A stretch of DNA of 26,480 bases from Mesostigma viride (lineage: Eukaryota; Streptophyta; Mesostigmatophyceae; Mesostigmatales; Mesostigmataceae): contig RPFO01000354.1 in assembly GCA_009746045.1 (NCBI GenBank), positions 1-26,480 of the forward strand, given 5' to 3'. The notes beneath the pieces are model-generated. The model saw nothing but the letters and a program-made list of their open reading frames with translations. It made no database searches and was not told the DNA's origin. Positions 16,135 through 24,983 of the stretch are shown piece after piece. Both the position numbers and the translations under genes were made by a program. The first letter of the stretch is position 1. Each line of letters opens with the position of its first letter.

Positions 16135-16914
16135 ATGAGTCATCGCCCGGCGCAGTCGTCTTCGGACCCCGTTGTGAATATTAACGTGCTAGTCGATAGC
16201 AAGAAAGAGTATGTCGATCAGCTGGAAAGGGGTCTCACGGAACCAATTTTTGAGTCCCTCAAACAAATTCTCAACGATGCCATGGAAGCGTCAGAAAAAC
16301 TCGGCATGGACCCTTTGGACGCCTTCGAACAACTTTTGAACGAGATTACCGAATGGACGCCCGATGTCGTCGAAGAGGAGACCGAGAACGTCATGGACGC
16401 GATGCCGTACTTTCGTGATCTCCTGAAAGCCTACTTTGTATGCACGAGCATGATAATGGGGTCGATTCGAATGTCAAAGGATCCAAACCAAACAATGAAG
16501 GTCAGAGTACCGTCTGCGACAAAATTTGTCCATCTTGTGATGAAGAACATAGGATCGGACATTTTGGACGACATGGACTTTTTTGTAACAGATACAGGAG
16601 ATAGTACGTACAAACTTCATCGCCGCAATCTTTGCGGCTACATTCGCGAGGCGGTCCGGAATGCAGTTCACACTCTGATGCCAATCGACGACATTTTGAA
16701 GGAGTATATGGGTGATATGCTGGAGAGAGACACTTTCCGCGGAGGGGAGGAACTCGAAGACGACGTTTGCGCGGAACTAGAGGACAAGGCGGACGAAGGA
16801 GAGGATGCACTGCGGAGTGTTTCAGTTGCAAAGCGCAACATGAAACCAAGCGGTAACAGAGTGCAGTTTGATGACGAGGACGAAGAGGCGGACGTCGTCG
16901 ACGACGGTTTTTAA
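16135..16914 (+). CDS. DUF5767-family giant-virus protein (259 aa)
   Basis: The pattern typical of DUF5767 proteins of Nucleocytoviricota is visible in order. It comprises EYVDQLERGLTEPIFESLK, an ITEW/EEET segment around residues 80-90, a helical stretch ending MIMGSIRMSK, a KVRVPSATKFVHLVMKN segment, and finally IREAVRNAVHTLMPIDDILK followed by EYMG. Function in the family is not established; conservation across giant viruses suggests a core or virion role. The last 60 residues are acidic and specific to this protein. It is the first intact viral gene after the retroelement and heads a structural and packaging block. The JAMM-type gene starts 34 nt downstream. The ATG at 16135 begins the conserved part at normal length. 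Confidence 0.8.
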   Translation: MSHRPAQSSSDPVVNINVLVDSKKEYVDQLERGLTEPIFESLKQILNDAMEASEKLGMDPLDAFEQLLNEITEWTPDVVEEETENVMDAMPYFRDLLKAYFVCTSMIMGSIRMSKDPNQTMKVRVPSATKFVHLVMKNIGSDILDDMDFFVTDTGDSTYKLHRRNLCGYIREAVRNAVHTLMPIDDILKEYMGDMLERDTFRGGEELEDDVCAELEDKADEGEDALRSVSVAKRNMKPSGNRVQFDDEDEEADVVDDGF

Positions 16915-16937
16915 CGTTATAAAATGTCCGCAGAATC

Positions 16938-16942
16938 TATAC
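16938..16942 (+). promoter_or_regulatory. TATA-type box deciding the 16949 start
   Basis: TATAC starts 11 nt before the ATG at 16949. It supports this start over an upstream in-frame ATG at 16868 inside the preceding gene. A second box, TATAAA, lies at 16918-16923. Confidence 0.5.
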
Positions 16943-16948
16943 GTTGTA

Positions 16949-17581
16949 ATGCCTCGTGCAGGAGAGCTTCTGCCAGTTCAAATGTTACCGGACGGTCGAA
17001 AAATAATTTCCGGTAACTCGCGTAATGTTTTTGTAGTTTCAAAATCGGATGTTCAGTTCATACGTTCGAGTTTACAATCGGGAAAAGAAATCGGAGGGAC
17101 ATTTGTTCCTGACTCGCAAGGCATTCTACATCGGTTTACAACGACTCCTTTTGGTCACTCGAATGACGTGGAGATACCGCACGGAACATTTGAGTGGCAC
17201 ACGCACCCTCAGAAGTGCGGCATGACAGACTGTTCCTTGTCGAGTCCGAGCGACACAGATGTAGGAATATTGGTGAACGACGCGAAGACTGAGAACATCG
17301 CTCACATGGTGTTTAATCACGACGGAGTGTTCGTGATGTCTTTATCTCCTCGACTTTTGTTACTTTTGCGGTCTCAAACTAAACGGATTTCTAATGCAAT
17401 TATTAAAAAATTCACAATGCTTCAAGACGAATTCGCTAGAAAATACAACAAAACGCGTGACGAAACATCAAAAGACAAAGCGGAGGAATGGCACCAAAGA
17501 GAATGGATGCGAACTGCGCTTTCGAGCGGTTTAAACGTGTCATTTTATCGTTACGATCAGGACATTATTGTGCGCATTTAG
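16949..17581 (+). CDS. JAMM/MPN (JAB1)-family metalloprotease-like protein (210 aa)
   Basis: The JAMM signature is complete as far as I can see. A Glu occurs at about residue 47 in KEIGGTF, then EWHTHP at about 82-87 giving the two His ligands, and finally SPSD with the SxxD Ser and Asp at about 99-102. These match the zinc-binding and catalytic positions of JAB1/MPN+ isopeptidases, which remove ubiquitin-like modifiers or cleave peptide bonds. The spacer between HTHP and SxxD holds two Cys, an unusual feature. The C-terminal 90 residues are helical and not recognised. I reject the longer frame from 16868 because it runs through the preceding gene. Substrate unknown; placement next to packaging and capsid genes hints at virion maturation. 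Confidence 0.75.
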   Translation: MPRAGELLPVQMLPDGRKIISGNSRNVFVVSKSDVQFIRSSLQSGKEIGGTFVPDSQGILHRFTTTPFGHSNDVEIPHGTFEWHTHPQKCGMTDCSLSSPSDTDVGILVNDAKTENIAHMVFNHDGVFVMSLSPRLLLLLRSQTKRISNAIIKKFTMLQDEFARKYNKTRDETSKDKAEEWHQREWMRTALSSGLNVSFYRYDQDIIVRI

Positions 17582-17633
17582 AAATGGAAGACCTAGCTCG
17601 TCTGAAACTAGTTTGATTTTGTTCCTGTCATGA

Positions 17634-17639
17634 TATAGC
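17634..17639 (+). promoter_or_regulatory. TATA-type box of the packaging ATPase gene
   Basis: TATAGC starts 17 nt upstream of the ATG at 17651. Confidence 0.45.
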
Positions 17640-17650
17640 ACGTTAGAGAC

Positions 17651-18465
17651 ATGGATCTTCAGTTGAAGAAATTCGACCCATCTAAAATGGGCAATGACAA
17701 AGTAGTATGCATCGTTTCAAAGCGAGGCGGGGGTAAAACAACGCTCGCGACGGACATAATGTACCACAAGCGTGACATACCTTCGGGGATCGTTATGTCA
17801 GGGACCGAAGGTTCAAATCGGCATTGGCAAAAATTCGTCCCCGAACTCTTTGTGTACGAATCCTTTAATAAACCGGCACTACGAGCGCTGATCAAAAACC
17901 AAAAAAAACTTTGCAAACTCGGCAAAGCTCAAAACTGTTTCGTTATCATGGATGATTGCGTTTATGACCGAAGCGTAATGCGCGACCCGTGCATGCGTGA
18001 AATCGCGTTAAACGGTCGGCACTATAAATTTTTCTGCTGTTCATCAGCCAGTACAGTATGGACGTGACTCCAGATATTCGAAGCAACATCGATTACGTGT
18101 TTGCTCTCCGCGAAAACATTATAATGAACAGAGAACGCCTCTATCGCAATTATTTCGGCGTCATTCCTACCTTTGAGGCGTTTTGTGAGATCTTGGACCA
18201 ATGCACTCGCAATTACGAATGCTTGGTCGTGGATCATACAAGCGAGTCAAATCGTATTGAAGACGTCATTTTTTGGTACAAGGCTGTCCCACACGACCGG
18301 TTTACTATCGGGTCTTCCCGATTTTGGAACTACGCGAGGCTGAATTATAACAAAGATTACGCGAGCGATTCCGACGACGAGATGATGGGCCCGAAAAAGG
18401 CCGTGAATACTCGGGTGAAGAAACTGGACGCAGAGCGATCTGGGATTGACAAGAAGGACATGTGA
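17651..18465 (+). CDS. A32L-like: A32-like genome-packaging ATPase (FtsK/HerA type); frame broken
   Basis: This ATPase family drives viral DNA into the capsid. Seen: Walker A at about residues 23-30 (SKRGGGKT), Walker B at about 97-102 (FVIMDD), and the NGRHYKFF sensor-region motif at about 121-128 typical of the A32 branch. The first frame ends at 18067. The conserved sequence carries on in another frame from about 18050 (MDVTPDIRSN, then YVFALREN) to the stop at 18465. The total of about 271 codons is the family's normal size. The break near 18045-18060 has the phase of one missing base. Its position just ahead of the capsid genes fits morphogenesis. Function is secure; whether this copy is expressed as one protein is not. 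Confidence 0.88.
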
Positions 18466-18610
18466 TCATTTCGAACACTTCTCGTCGCGGCTTTAACTCT
18501 TCTTTGGAAGCTGGAGGCGTTTCTGGTGGAAGACGACCAACATGGGTTATCAAAGGTTTTTTAACGACCAACACAGAAGATTGATCGATCTTTTTTGGCC
18601 TCCTTTCCAT
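18305..18610 (-). CDS. Possible small gene in the ATPase-MCP convergent gap
   Basis: A minus-strand frame of about 101 codons starts at 18610, 26 nt after the capsid gene's stop, and fills the 170-nt gap before running 160 nt into the 3' end of the ATPase gene. It is basic, Pro- and Ser-rich, and has one CPSC pair. AT-rich sequence precedes the ATG. The overlap with a confident gene makes it doubtful. Without it, 18466-18635 holds only the two convergent 3' ends. Confidence 0.25.
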   Translation of the reverse strand: MERRPKKIDQSSVLVVKKPLITHVGRLPPETPPASKEELKPRREVFEMITCPSCQSQIALRPVSSPEYSRPFSGPSSRRRNRSRNLCYNSASRSSKIGKTR

Positions 18611-18635
18611 GTATACATGTTGATAAATAAAACAT

Positions 18636-20015
18636 TTACGAAGCGAAACGCTTTCCTCCCATCCCAGAACTGATTGCAAGGACATTGAAAGACCGGGCGT
18701 AAATCTCGATGACGCCCTTCGGGAGTCGATGTGTCACGCTGTTCTTCTGAAGGCCTAGCAGCAACAGTTTTACGGTGTCCATGCGACTAAAGTTCAGAGA
18801 TCCCGTTGGCTTCCAGTTTTCAGGCTCCAGAGCAAAGGGGATCACGTATACGTGCTTGTTGCTCGGAAGACGAGTGTGGAATTGCAAAGGAAGGACGTAA
18901 CTGAAGTAAATGGGGTCACGGCCTTCTCCAAACATCTGTTGCGAGTTGAGAGACAAGTTGCAACGCTCAAAAAGATGACCATCTCCAAACTTGCTATTCT
19001 TGTTGGTAAAGTTCCAATACGCGGCAGTTGGGTCCGTTGCCAGCGCAGGGTCGATCATACGGTTATCGGCCTTGTAGTAGAAGATCAACTCCTTCACTGG
19101 ATGGCTAAACGAGAGGCCGATGGTCTCTAGACCAGATCCCTCGCTAACGTAGTGGGAGTAGTGCTGAGTCTCTGTGATAAGATACTGGTGCTTTTCCTCT
19201 GCGAACTGCTTGCGTTCAAAGTCGTCGAGGTAAACAAACCGGCACAAAAGGCGCAACTTTGTGATGTCTGGCATAGCGTTCATCATAGCCTCGCGATATC
19301 CCAGGCCTCCAATGTCCGGATGGTCCCACGAGACTACGCCCTTTGCTAAACTCGTCCCTGGATAGTTAGGCCCACCAACAACCTGGGTGAAAATGGCTTC
19401 CTTCGTGTTAAGAGTCACGACAATCTTGGCATCGTGGTACTGAAGGGCGATCATGGGAAAAGCCATGCCGTCCTCCAGACAGAATGAAAACTGGAGAGGG
19501 ACGTAGATGTGCGACTTGGTCATTCCAGTCTGTCCTCCGTTGTCCACGAGGATAGTGCCGCCGTGGCGCGTCGGAGTGTTGTCGACGTAAGAAGTGGAAG
19601 GGTCACGGCTAAGCTGGTCGTACACGTGCATAAACTCTCCCGTCATTTCTTCGATGGTTGTCCCGCCAACCTTGAACTCGATCTTTTTGATCATGATACG
19701 AGCAATGTCGTCTAGAAACGGGTCAAAGATCTTCCACCAAGCCTTCCCAAACTCCGGATTGCCCCATTCGATTATGGGAGGGATTTCCATGTACAGAAAC
19801 GCGCGGGTGACAAGATCGCCGCTCTTTGGGAGCTGAAAAGTCACTTCACGCCCGAACCCCTGGTTTCCAGCGACGGAAACAACCTCCATGTCTTCGAACG
19901 AAAAATTAGTGTGGCGAGGATAGATAGCCTTAAAAAACGTCTTCGTGGGCGCGACCGTCAAGGAAGCGTCCTGAGGACCCTTGGCTCGCAAAATAAGGAC
20001 AGGGCAGCCCGACAT
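18636..20015 (-). CDS. MCP: Major capsid protein paralogue 1 (459 aa), intact
   Basis: A double jelly-roll capsid protein of normal size. Diagnostic elements: N-terminal AKGPQDASLTVAPTKTFFKA and YPRHTNF, PKSGDLVTRAFLYMEIP, the GGTTIEEMTGEF strand, ALQYHDAKIVV at the end of the first jelly-roll core, YLDDFERKQF leading into the second, then HPVKELIFYYK and the C-terminal IEIYARSFNVLAI-x-SGMGGKRFAS. Its loop between the ALQYHD and YLDDFER strands is about 55 residues, the shortest of the paralogues. A TATATC box lies 12 nt upstream of the ATG. It is the only MCP here with an unbroken frame and so a likely candidate for the main capsomer. Confidence 0.93.
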   Translation of the reverse strand: MSGCPVLILRAKGPQDASLTVAPTKTFFKAIYPRHTNFSFEDMEVVSVAGNQGFGREVTFQLPKSGDLVTRAFLYMEIPPIIEWGNPEFGKAWWKIFDPFLDDIARIMIKKIEFKVGGTTIEEMTGEFMHVYDQLSRDPSTSYVDNTPTRHGGTILVDNGGQTGMTKSHIYVPLQFSFCLEDGMAFPMIALQYHDAKIVVTLNTKEAIFTQVVGGPNYPGTSLAKGVVSWDHPDIGGLGYREAMMNAMPDITKLRLLCRFVYLDDFERKQFAEEKHQYLITETQHYSHYVSEGSGLETIGLSFSHPVKELIFYYKADNRMIDPALATDPTAAYWNFTNKNSKFGDGHLFERCNLSLNSQQMFGEGRDPIYFSYVLPLQFHTRLPSNKHVYVIPFALEPENWKPTGSLNFSRMDTVKLLLLGLQKNSVTHRLPKGVIEIYARSFNVLAISSGMGGKRFAS

Positions 20016-20021
20016 CGTGTT

Positions 20022-20027
20022 GATATA
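20022..20027 (-). promoter_or_regulatory. TATA-type box of MCP paralogue 1
   Basis: TATATC on the minus strand, starting 12 nt before the ATG at 20015. The same hexamer precedes MCP paralogue 3. Confidence 0.55.
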
Positions 20028-20072
20028 CTTATATGAATGGAAAGAATTTTTATTACCGAGTTAAGCATGCAA

Positions 20073-23000
20073 TTACGAGGCGAACCGCTTGCCTCCCATA
20101 CCAGACTGAATTCGAACAAGGTTGAAACTACGCGCATATACGTCGATAGTGCCGGCTGGGATTCCTCCCTTTGAGGAAGACCCTAGCCCCTTAAGAGCCA
20201 GCTTCACGCTATCTAGACGGGACATGTTGACGCTCCCTGACGGCTTCCACGACTCCGGCCTCAAACAAAACGGGATGCAGTACACGCGGGAGTTCTTCTC
20301 CACGCGCGTATGGAAATCGGCGGGGACGAGGTAAGAGAAATAGATAGGATCGCGACCATCTCCGTAAAGGCTCTGCGAGTTCATATACAAGTTCGCCCGG
20401 GTGAAAAGATGTCCGTCTCCGAATTCGCTGTTGTCATTGTAAAACTTCCAATACGCGTTGTACCCGAAATCCGCGTCGGAGCGGAACTTATTTGCCACAA
20501 AGGACAAATCCGCAGGCTTATACCAGAACAAAAGTTCCTTCACAGGATGGTTAAAACGAAGGTCGAGGTCGACCTCGTTCTCCCCCCCGACGTGCTGCTG
20601 GAAGTACTGCGTTTCCGTTATAAGGTACTCGTGACCGTTAAGCGCAAACTGCTTCCTCTCGAAGTCGTCGAGGTAGAAAAACCGGGCCACCAGCTTGCAC
20701 TCGAACTTTGGCGGCCTAGTTATCCATCCTGCACGCGGATGAACAAACACCTGAGACTCTCCGACGGTGTAGTTAATGGATTGAGGAATCTTGAAAGAGT
20801 CGATAGCGATAAGCCAGTCACCCGAATTGCCAAAAAGATCGCCATTTCCGAGCGCCTTAACACGGACGACCGCCGCAGTCAGGATACCGCCCGCTCCCGT
20901 TGTCCATGTGTCCACAGAGAAACGCGACGTCCCTTGCGTGTCAACCAGGTTCGCCCAATACGCTCCGTTGTTGGTAACAACGTCCGACCCCTTGGTGGCT
21001 GCGAACATCGTCGTGGGTTGGAGAGCAAAAATCTGCCGAACGACTGGCAAGCGTGCCGAGCTAGAAACCACGCCTGAAGTCGCACCGATATCGTTAGGCG
21101 TGACCGCAAGATTGTAGAACCAGACGTACTCCCACTTGACATTGTTCTTCGCCGCAAAGGTGGTTGCGGTGTCGGGACTGTTACCGAGATACAGCTTCTT
21201 GTCAACAATCGTTGGCTGTGACATCTTTGGCCACAGAGGATGGATCTCCTTGTTCTGCCCATCAACATACAGCTGATAGACGTCGTTGTTATTGCGATAG
21301 TGGCCGTTCCAGAAATCGACACCGCGGATCTTGAGCTTTGTCTTCGGGGAATATGCAACGCCATTGATCCCGCTAGGACCGAAAGTGAGGATGTTTCCAA
21401 AAACAGCGCTTGCCTCAAAACCGCCCAAAGAACCATCAATTAGCAGAAGCGGGCACTGAACGCCGTCGATGAAAATACCCACGGAGTTATGCTCTGGGCA
21501 GAAGTGCCAGTAGAGGTGCCGAACTTCGGATATGGTAGACGAGTGACCGTAAACGTGTGCCACGCGTTCAACGAAACGGCAGAAACGTTAACGCGCATCC
21601 TACGGTCCGTGGTTGCATTATCGCCCTGAGTCACGATGTACATCTCAGTTGCATTAGGTGAGAGGTAGAGAGACATCCTGTTCTTGCGGTTTGCGGCCAT
21701 GTCGGACGTTGTCGCCGGGCCAATATTGAACAAGGGAATGGGGTTTGAGTTAAGAGCGGCACTTGACAAATAGAACTCGAACGAGACTGAAAAAAGGTTC
21801 AAGCCAGTCTTATCCCCGTCTGTCAGAGGAATCTGGACTCGGTCATGAGAGTTCACCGCTGTCGTGTAATCAGCAGCCGTATTCGACCATACGATCTCGC
21901 CGCCGGCGATCGAAACTTGAGAACCGATCACCTGGGCAGCCGCTGACCCGGTACCGGTGTTTGCAGGCGATCCGCCCGCAAACTCCCATCGCCCGGGAAC
22001 TGTACCAGGGACTGAACCGGCCGTGATCGTCTCGACGCGGGTGAGCACGAGCGCGTGGCTCTGGCCGTCTCCGATGTAAAGTTGGTCCTGAGGAAAGGTC
22101 TCCATCTGAGTCTTAACCCCGCCCGTCTCGACCCACAGCTTCAAGTCTCCGGACGACCCGGTCTGGAGTGAAATGTTGTCCGTGGCACTTCCGTACGTCA
22201 AGATGTTCTGCCCGACACCCTGCTGATTGGTTGCTGGACAAGTAACCGTTGTCGCAACGGTGAAAGTATCGTCCCCACCGTTAAACCCGGCATCACTCAG
22301 ATCAACCATGCGTGATTGAAGTGGGCCATAGACGCCCCCAGACGACTTTATCGCGTTCTCGCTATTAGTATAATTAAACAGCTGGAACTTGGGCATCAGA
22401 GCAGTCGGCTGACGACTGCCAGTGTTGTCTAGGTCACCGTCGAAGTCCCAGTACCCAGCAGCTGCGTTGTCCGCGGTAGTCTGGTTATAAGGGAACTTGG
22501 AGTAGTCGATCGGAGCGCTGGTCGCGGTGTCTACGGGAAATCGTTTGCGTAATACGTGAAAATGTCATCAGGGTCGGCGAATTGGACGCGAATTACCACA
22601 TCGTGATGCTGAATCGCGATCATAGGAAGGGCCAGGCCAGGGTCCATTGTAAAAGCAAACTCGATAGGGATGTAAATGTGCTGCCGCCGGGTACCGTTGC
22701 AATACTCATACACATCGCCAAACTCGTCAAACTTGACGCTACCACCGTGGTTGGTTGGCAAGTTATCAACGCTACTCTTGTGACTCTTGCGCGACAGGAT
22801 GTCCATCACGTGCAAGAAATCACCGGTAAGCCGCTCGATGCTAAACCCGCCAATCACAAGCTCAACGTACTTGATGAGGATGCGCGCAAAGTCCTTTGCA
22901 AAAGGAGAGTACTTTAGATTCGGAAACTCCTCGACGTCCAAGTAAAGCATCACCTTGTGAAGAAGGTCTCCGGAGCGCGGGATTTTGAACTCGATAAGCT

Positions 23001-23166
23001 GGCCGTACGTCACAACACCCGCAGTTTGAGTGATCTCGGCATCCTCCATCGCGTAGTTCGTATGACGGCTCCACGTGGACTTCCAAAAAGTGATCTCTGG
23101 GTCCACGACCAACATCACATCTTGACTTCCCTTGCTACGGATCCACATAACTGCGCACGAAGACAT
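20073..23166 (-). CDS. MCP: Major capsid protein paralogue 2 with LamG-like lectin-fold insertion; frame broken twice
   Basis: About 1031 codons in three frames. The N-terminal frame (23166 to 22531) carries GSQDVMLVVDPEITFWKS, PRSGDLLHKVMLYLD and AIQHHDVVIRV. The C-terminal frame (ending 20073) carries YLDDFERKQF, HPVKELLFWYK and SGMGGKRFAS. Between them are about 600 residues absent from ordinary MCPs, with features of two concanavalin-A/LamG-like domains: YWDFDGDL, DTFTVATTV, YIGDGQSHALVL in the first; FSVSFEFYLSS, WHTFTVTR, SVGIFIDGVQ, KLYLGNSPD and WEYVWFYNLAVT in the second. LamG folds bind glycans or proteins, so an exposed attachment role is plausible. Frame changes near 22530 and within 21490-21560 both have the phase of one missing base. 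Because the flanking MCP halves match its paralogues and all three pieces are collinear, I treat it as one gene. Confidence 0.82.
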
Positions 23167-23180
23167 GGTTTGGTGTAGAT

Positions 23181-23189
23181 TCTAATATA
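23181..23189 (-). promoter_or_regulatory. TATA-type box of MCP paralogue 2
   Basis: TATATTAGA on the minus strand, starting 23 nt before the ATG at 23166. Confidence 0.45.
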
Positions 23190-23207
23190 ATACAGTCTTT
23201 TTTTTTT

Positions 23208-24886
23208 TTACGACGCGTAACGCTTGCCTCCCATGCCGGACTGGATAGAAAGCAAGTTGAAGTTCCGAGCATAGACGTGAATGGTACCAGGTGGCACGCC
23301 GCCGAGACCAGTCAGGACCAACTTCACATCGTCCAAACGAGACATATTCACGGAACCGGTAGGCTTGCAGCTGCCAGGGTCCAAACAAAAGGGGATGATG
23401 TAAATGTTGTGATCCGAGTCAACGCGCTTATGGAACTGGGTTGGGATCACGTATGAAAAGTAAACAGGATCCTTGCCGTCTCCGTACATATTTTGGGAGT
23501 TCAAAATGAGATTCGCGGAACGGAAGAGGTGCCCCTCTCCAAAGCTGCTGTTCGGGTTGCGAAACGACCAATAGCCCTTATAGTAGCCCTTTACCGTTGT
23601 CTCGGGCTCTGCCCAGTTGTCAGGTCGATAGAAAAACAGCAGCTCCTTTACGGGATGGTTGAACTTGAGGTCGATCGTCACCTGCTCTTGCCCGCCCACA
23701 TACTGAGTGTGCAACTGGTTCTCAGTCATCAGAAACTCATGCGACTCACTGGCAAACTGTTGCCTCTCGTAGTCGTCCAAAAAGACATACCGACCGACAA
23801 GTCGAGTTGTGAACGTGGGTGGGTTGCTAGCCCACACCTGACGCTGATTTGGGGCGACGGAAGTAAACATAGGCACAAACTTTTCGGCGGGAGGAATCAT
23901 CGAATCGGTGATAACAAACTTCCGAGTCGTCCCCGTCGCCGAATTGTAGTCGGCGATCTCGAAAGAAATCTCCAGCTTTCCGTCAGAAGTCCCGTTGGGA
24001 GGAGTGGCAGTAGCTAACACGTTTGTAATCTTGTCGGTATACATTGCGTTCTCGATCACGTGCTTAACCCACTTGCGATCTCCGGTCTCCGAGATGAGCT
24101 GCGCCATCTGGTTACCATATGACTGGTCCAAATACCTCGACCGGATAATGGAACGGATCAAGTTGTAGTCAGGGGTTGCAGAGGTGTTCAGACTTGACTT
24201 TACGGTCGCTCCGATCACTCCGGGGACTGTGTCGTAAACTGGGTCGGACTTTGAGTAGCTAGTGAAGATCTTGTCGGCCGTGGCAAACTTTACCTTCACG
24301 CGGACTTCGTGGAAAGACAAAGCAATCATGGGGAAACAAGTGCCCGGCTCGCACGTGAACGCGAACTCGAGAGGGATGTAAATGTACTGAGGAGACCTGC
24401 CGTCGAAGAACTCGGTCATCTTTCCAGCCTTGTTAAACTTGACGCTGCCTCCGTGACTAGTTGGCATGTTTTCTACCCAACTGGCGTAATCCGGGCGATT
24501 AATGACGTCCCAGATATGGAGCATGTCACCCGTGATTCGTTCAATCATGTATCCTCCAACTATAAACTCGACGTACTCGATCAGCGCGCGAGGGAAGTCC
24601 CAGATGAAAGGGGCGAAAGAACCGTCCCATCCAGGAACAGCGGACATGTTTATGACTAACATCATCTTAGTGATGAGGTCTCCCACGCGAGACATCTTGA
24701 ACTCCAAGTCTGACCGTACCCAGAGGACCCGGTTGATTGCGTAATTTCGAGGTCCTCCCATGCATAGTTGGTGTGCCTAGGAAACACGGACTTGAAAAAA
24801 GTTACCTCGGGGTTGCCAATGGTCGCGATGTCCTGGGGACCGCGAGCCTTAAGCATCATCATTTGGGCGCCGGAAGATGAAGCCAT
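23208..24886 (-). CDS. MCP: Major capsid protein paralogue 3 (about 559 codons); frame broken once
   Basis: A short first frame (24886 to about 24710) has ARGPQDIATIGNPEVTFFKS and FPRHTNYAWEDLEI. The main frame resumes with the SRVGDLITKMM strand, then GGYMIERITGD, ALSFHEVRVKV, FLDDYERQQF, HPVKELLFFYR and SGMGGKRYAS. The linker before the FLDDYER strand is about 155 residues, intermediate between paralogues 1 and 2, with no recognised domain. The frame change near 24705-24720 has the phase of one missing base and is not in a homopolymer run. The gene is divergent from paralogue 4 across a 97-nt AT-rich region. Confidence 0.88.
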
Positions 24887-24895
24887 GGATAAATG

Positions 24896-24901
24896 GATAT
24901 A
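24896..24901 (-). promoter_or_regulatory. TATA-type box of MCP paralogue 3
   Basis: TATATC on the minus strand, starting 15 nt before the ATG at 24886. It forms one side of a divergent promoter. Confidence 0.5.
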
Positions 24902-24963
24902 GTATTGTTCCCGAAAAAAAAAGTTTCTACGCGGCCTAGAAAGAAAATAAACGATCGTAGAAT

Positions 24964-24971
24964 TATATAGA
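24964..24971 (+). promoter_or_regulatory. TATA-type box of MCP paralogue 4
   Basis: TATATAGA starts 20 nt before the ATG at 24984. It forms the other side of the divergent promoter and is identical to the box at 7200-7207. Confidence 0.55.
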
Positions 24972-24983
24972 CATACATCTCCT

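Noticed and set aside
16868-16948. Longer start for the JAMM gene at 16868
   Set aside because: That extension lies in the coding sequence of the preceding gene, and a TATAC box directly precedes the ATG at 16949.
20310-21077. Long plus-strand frame opposite MCP paralogue 2
   Set aside because: It is antisense to conserved capsid motifs (YLDDFERKQF, HPVKELLF) and its own translation has no family character.
23493-24017. Plus-strand frame opposite MCP paralogue 3
   Set aside because: It is a shadow of a gene whose minus-strand translation is clearly a capsid protein.
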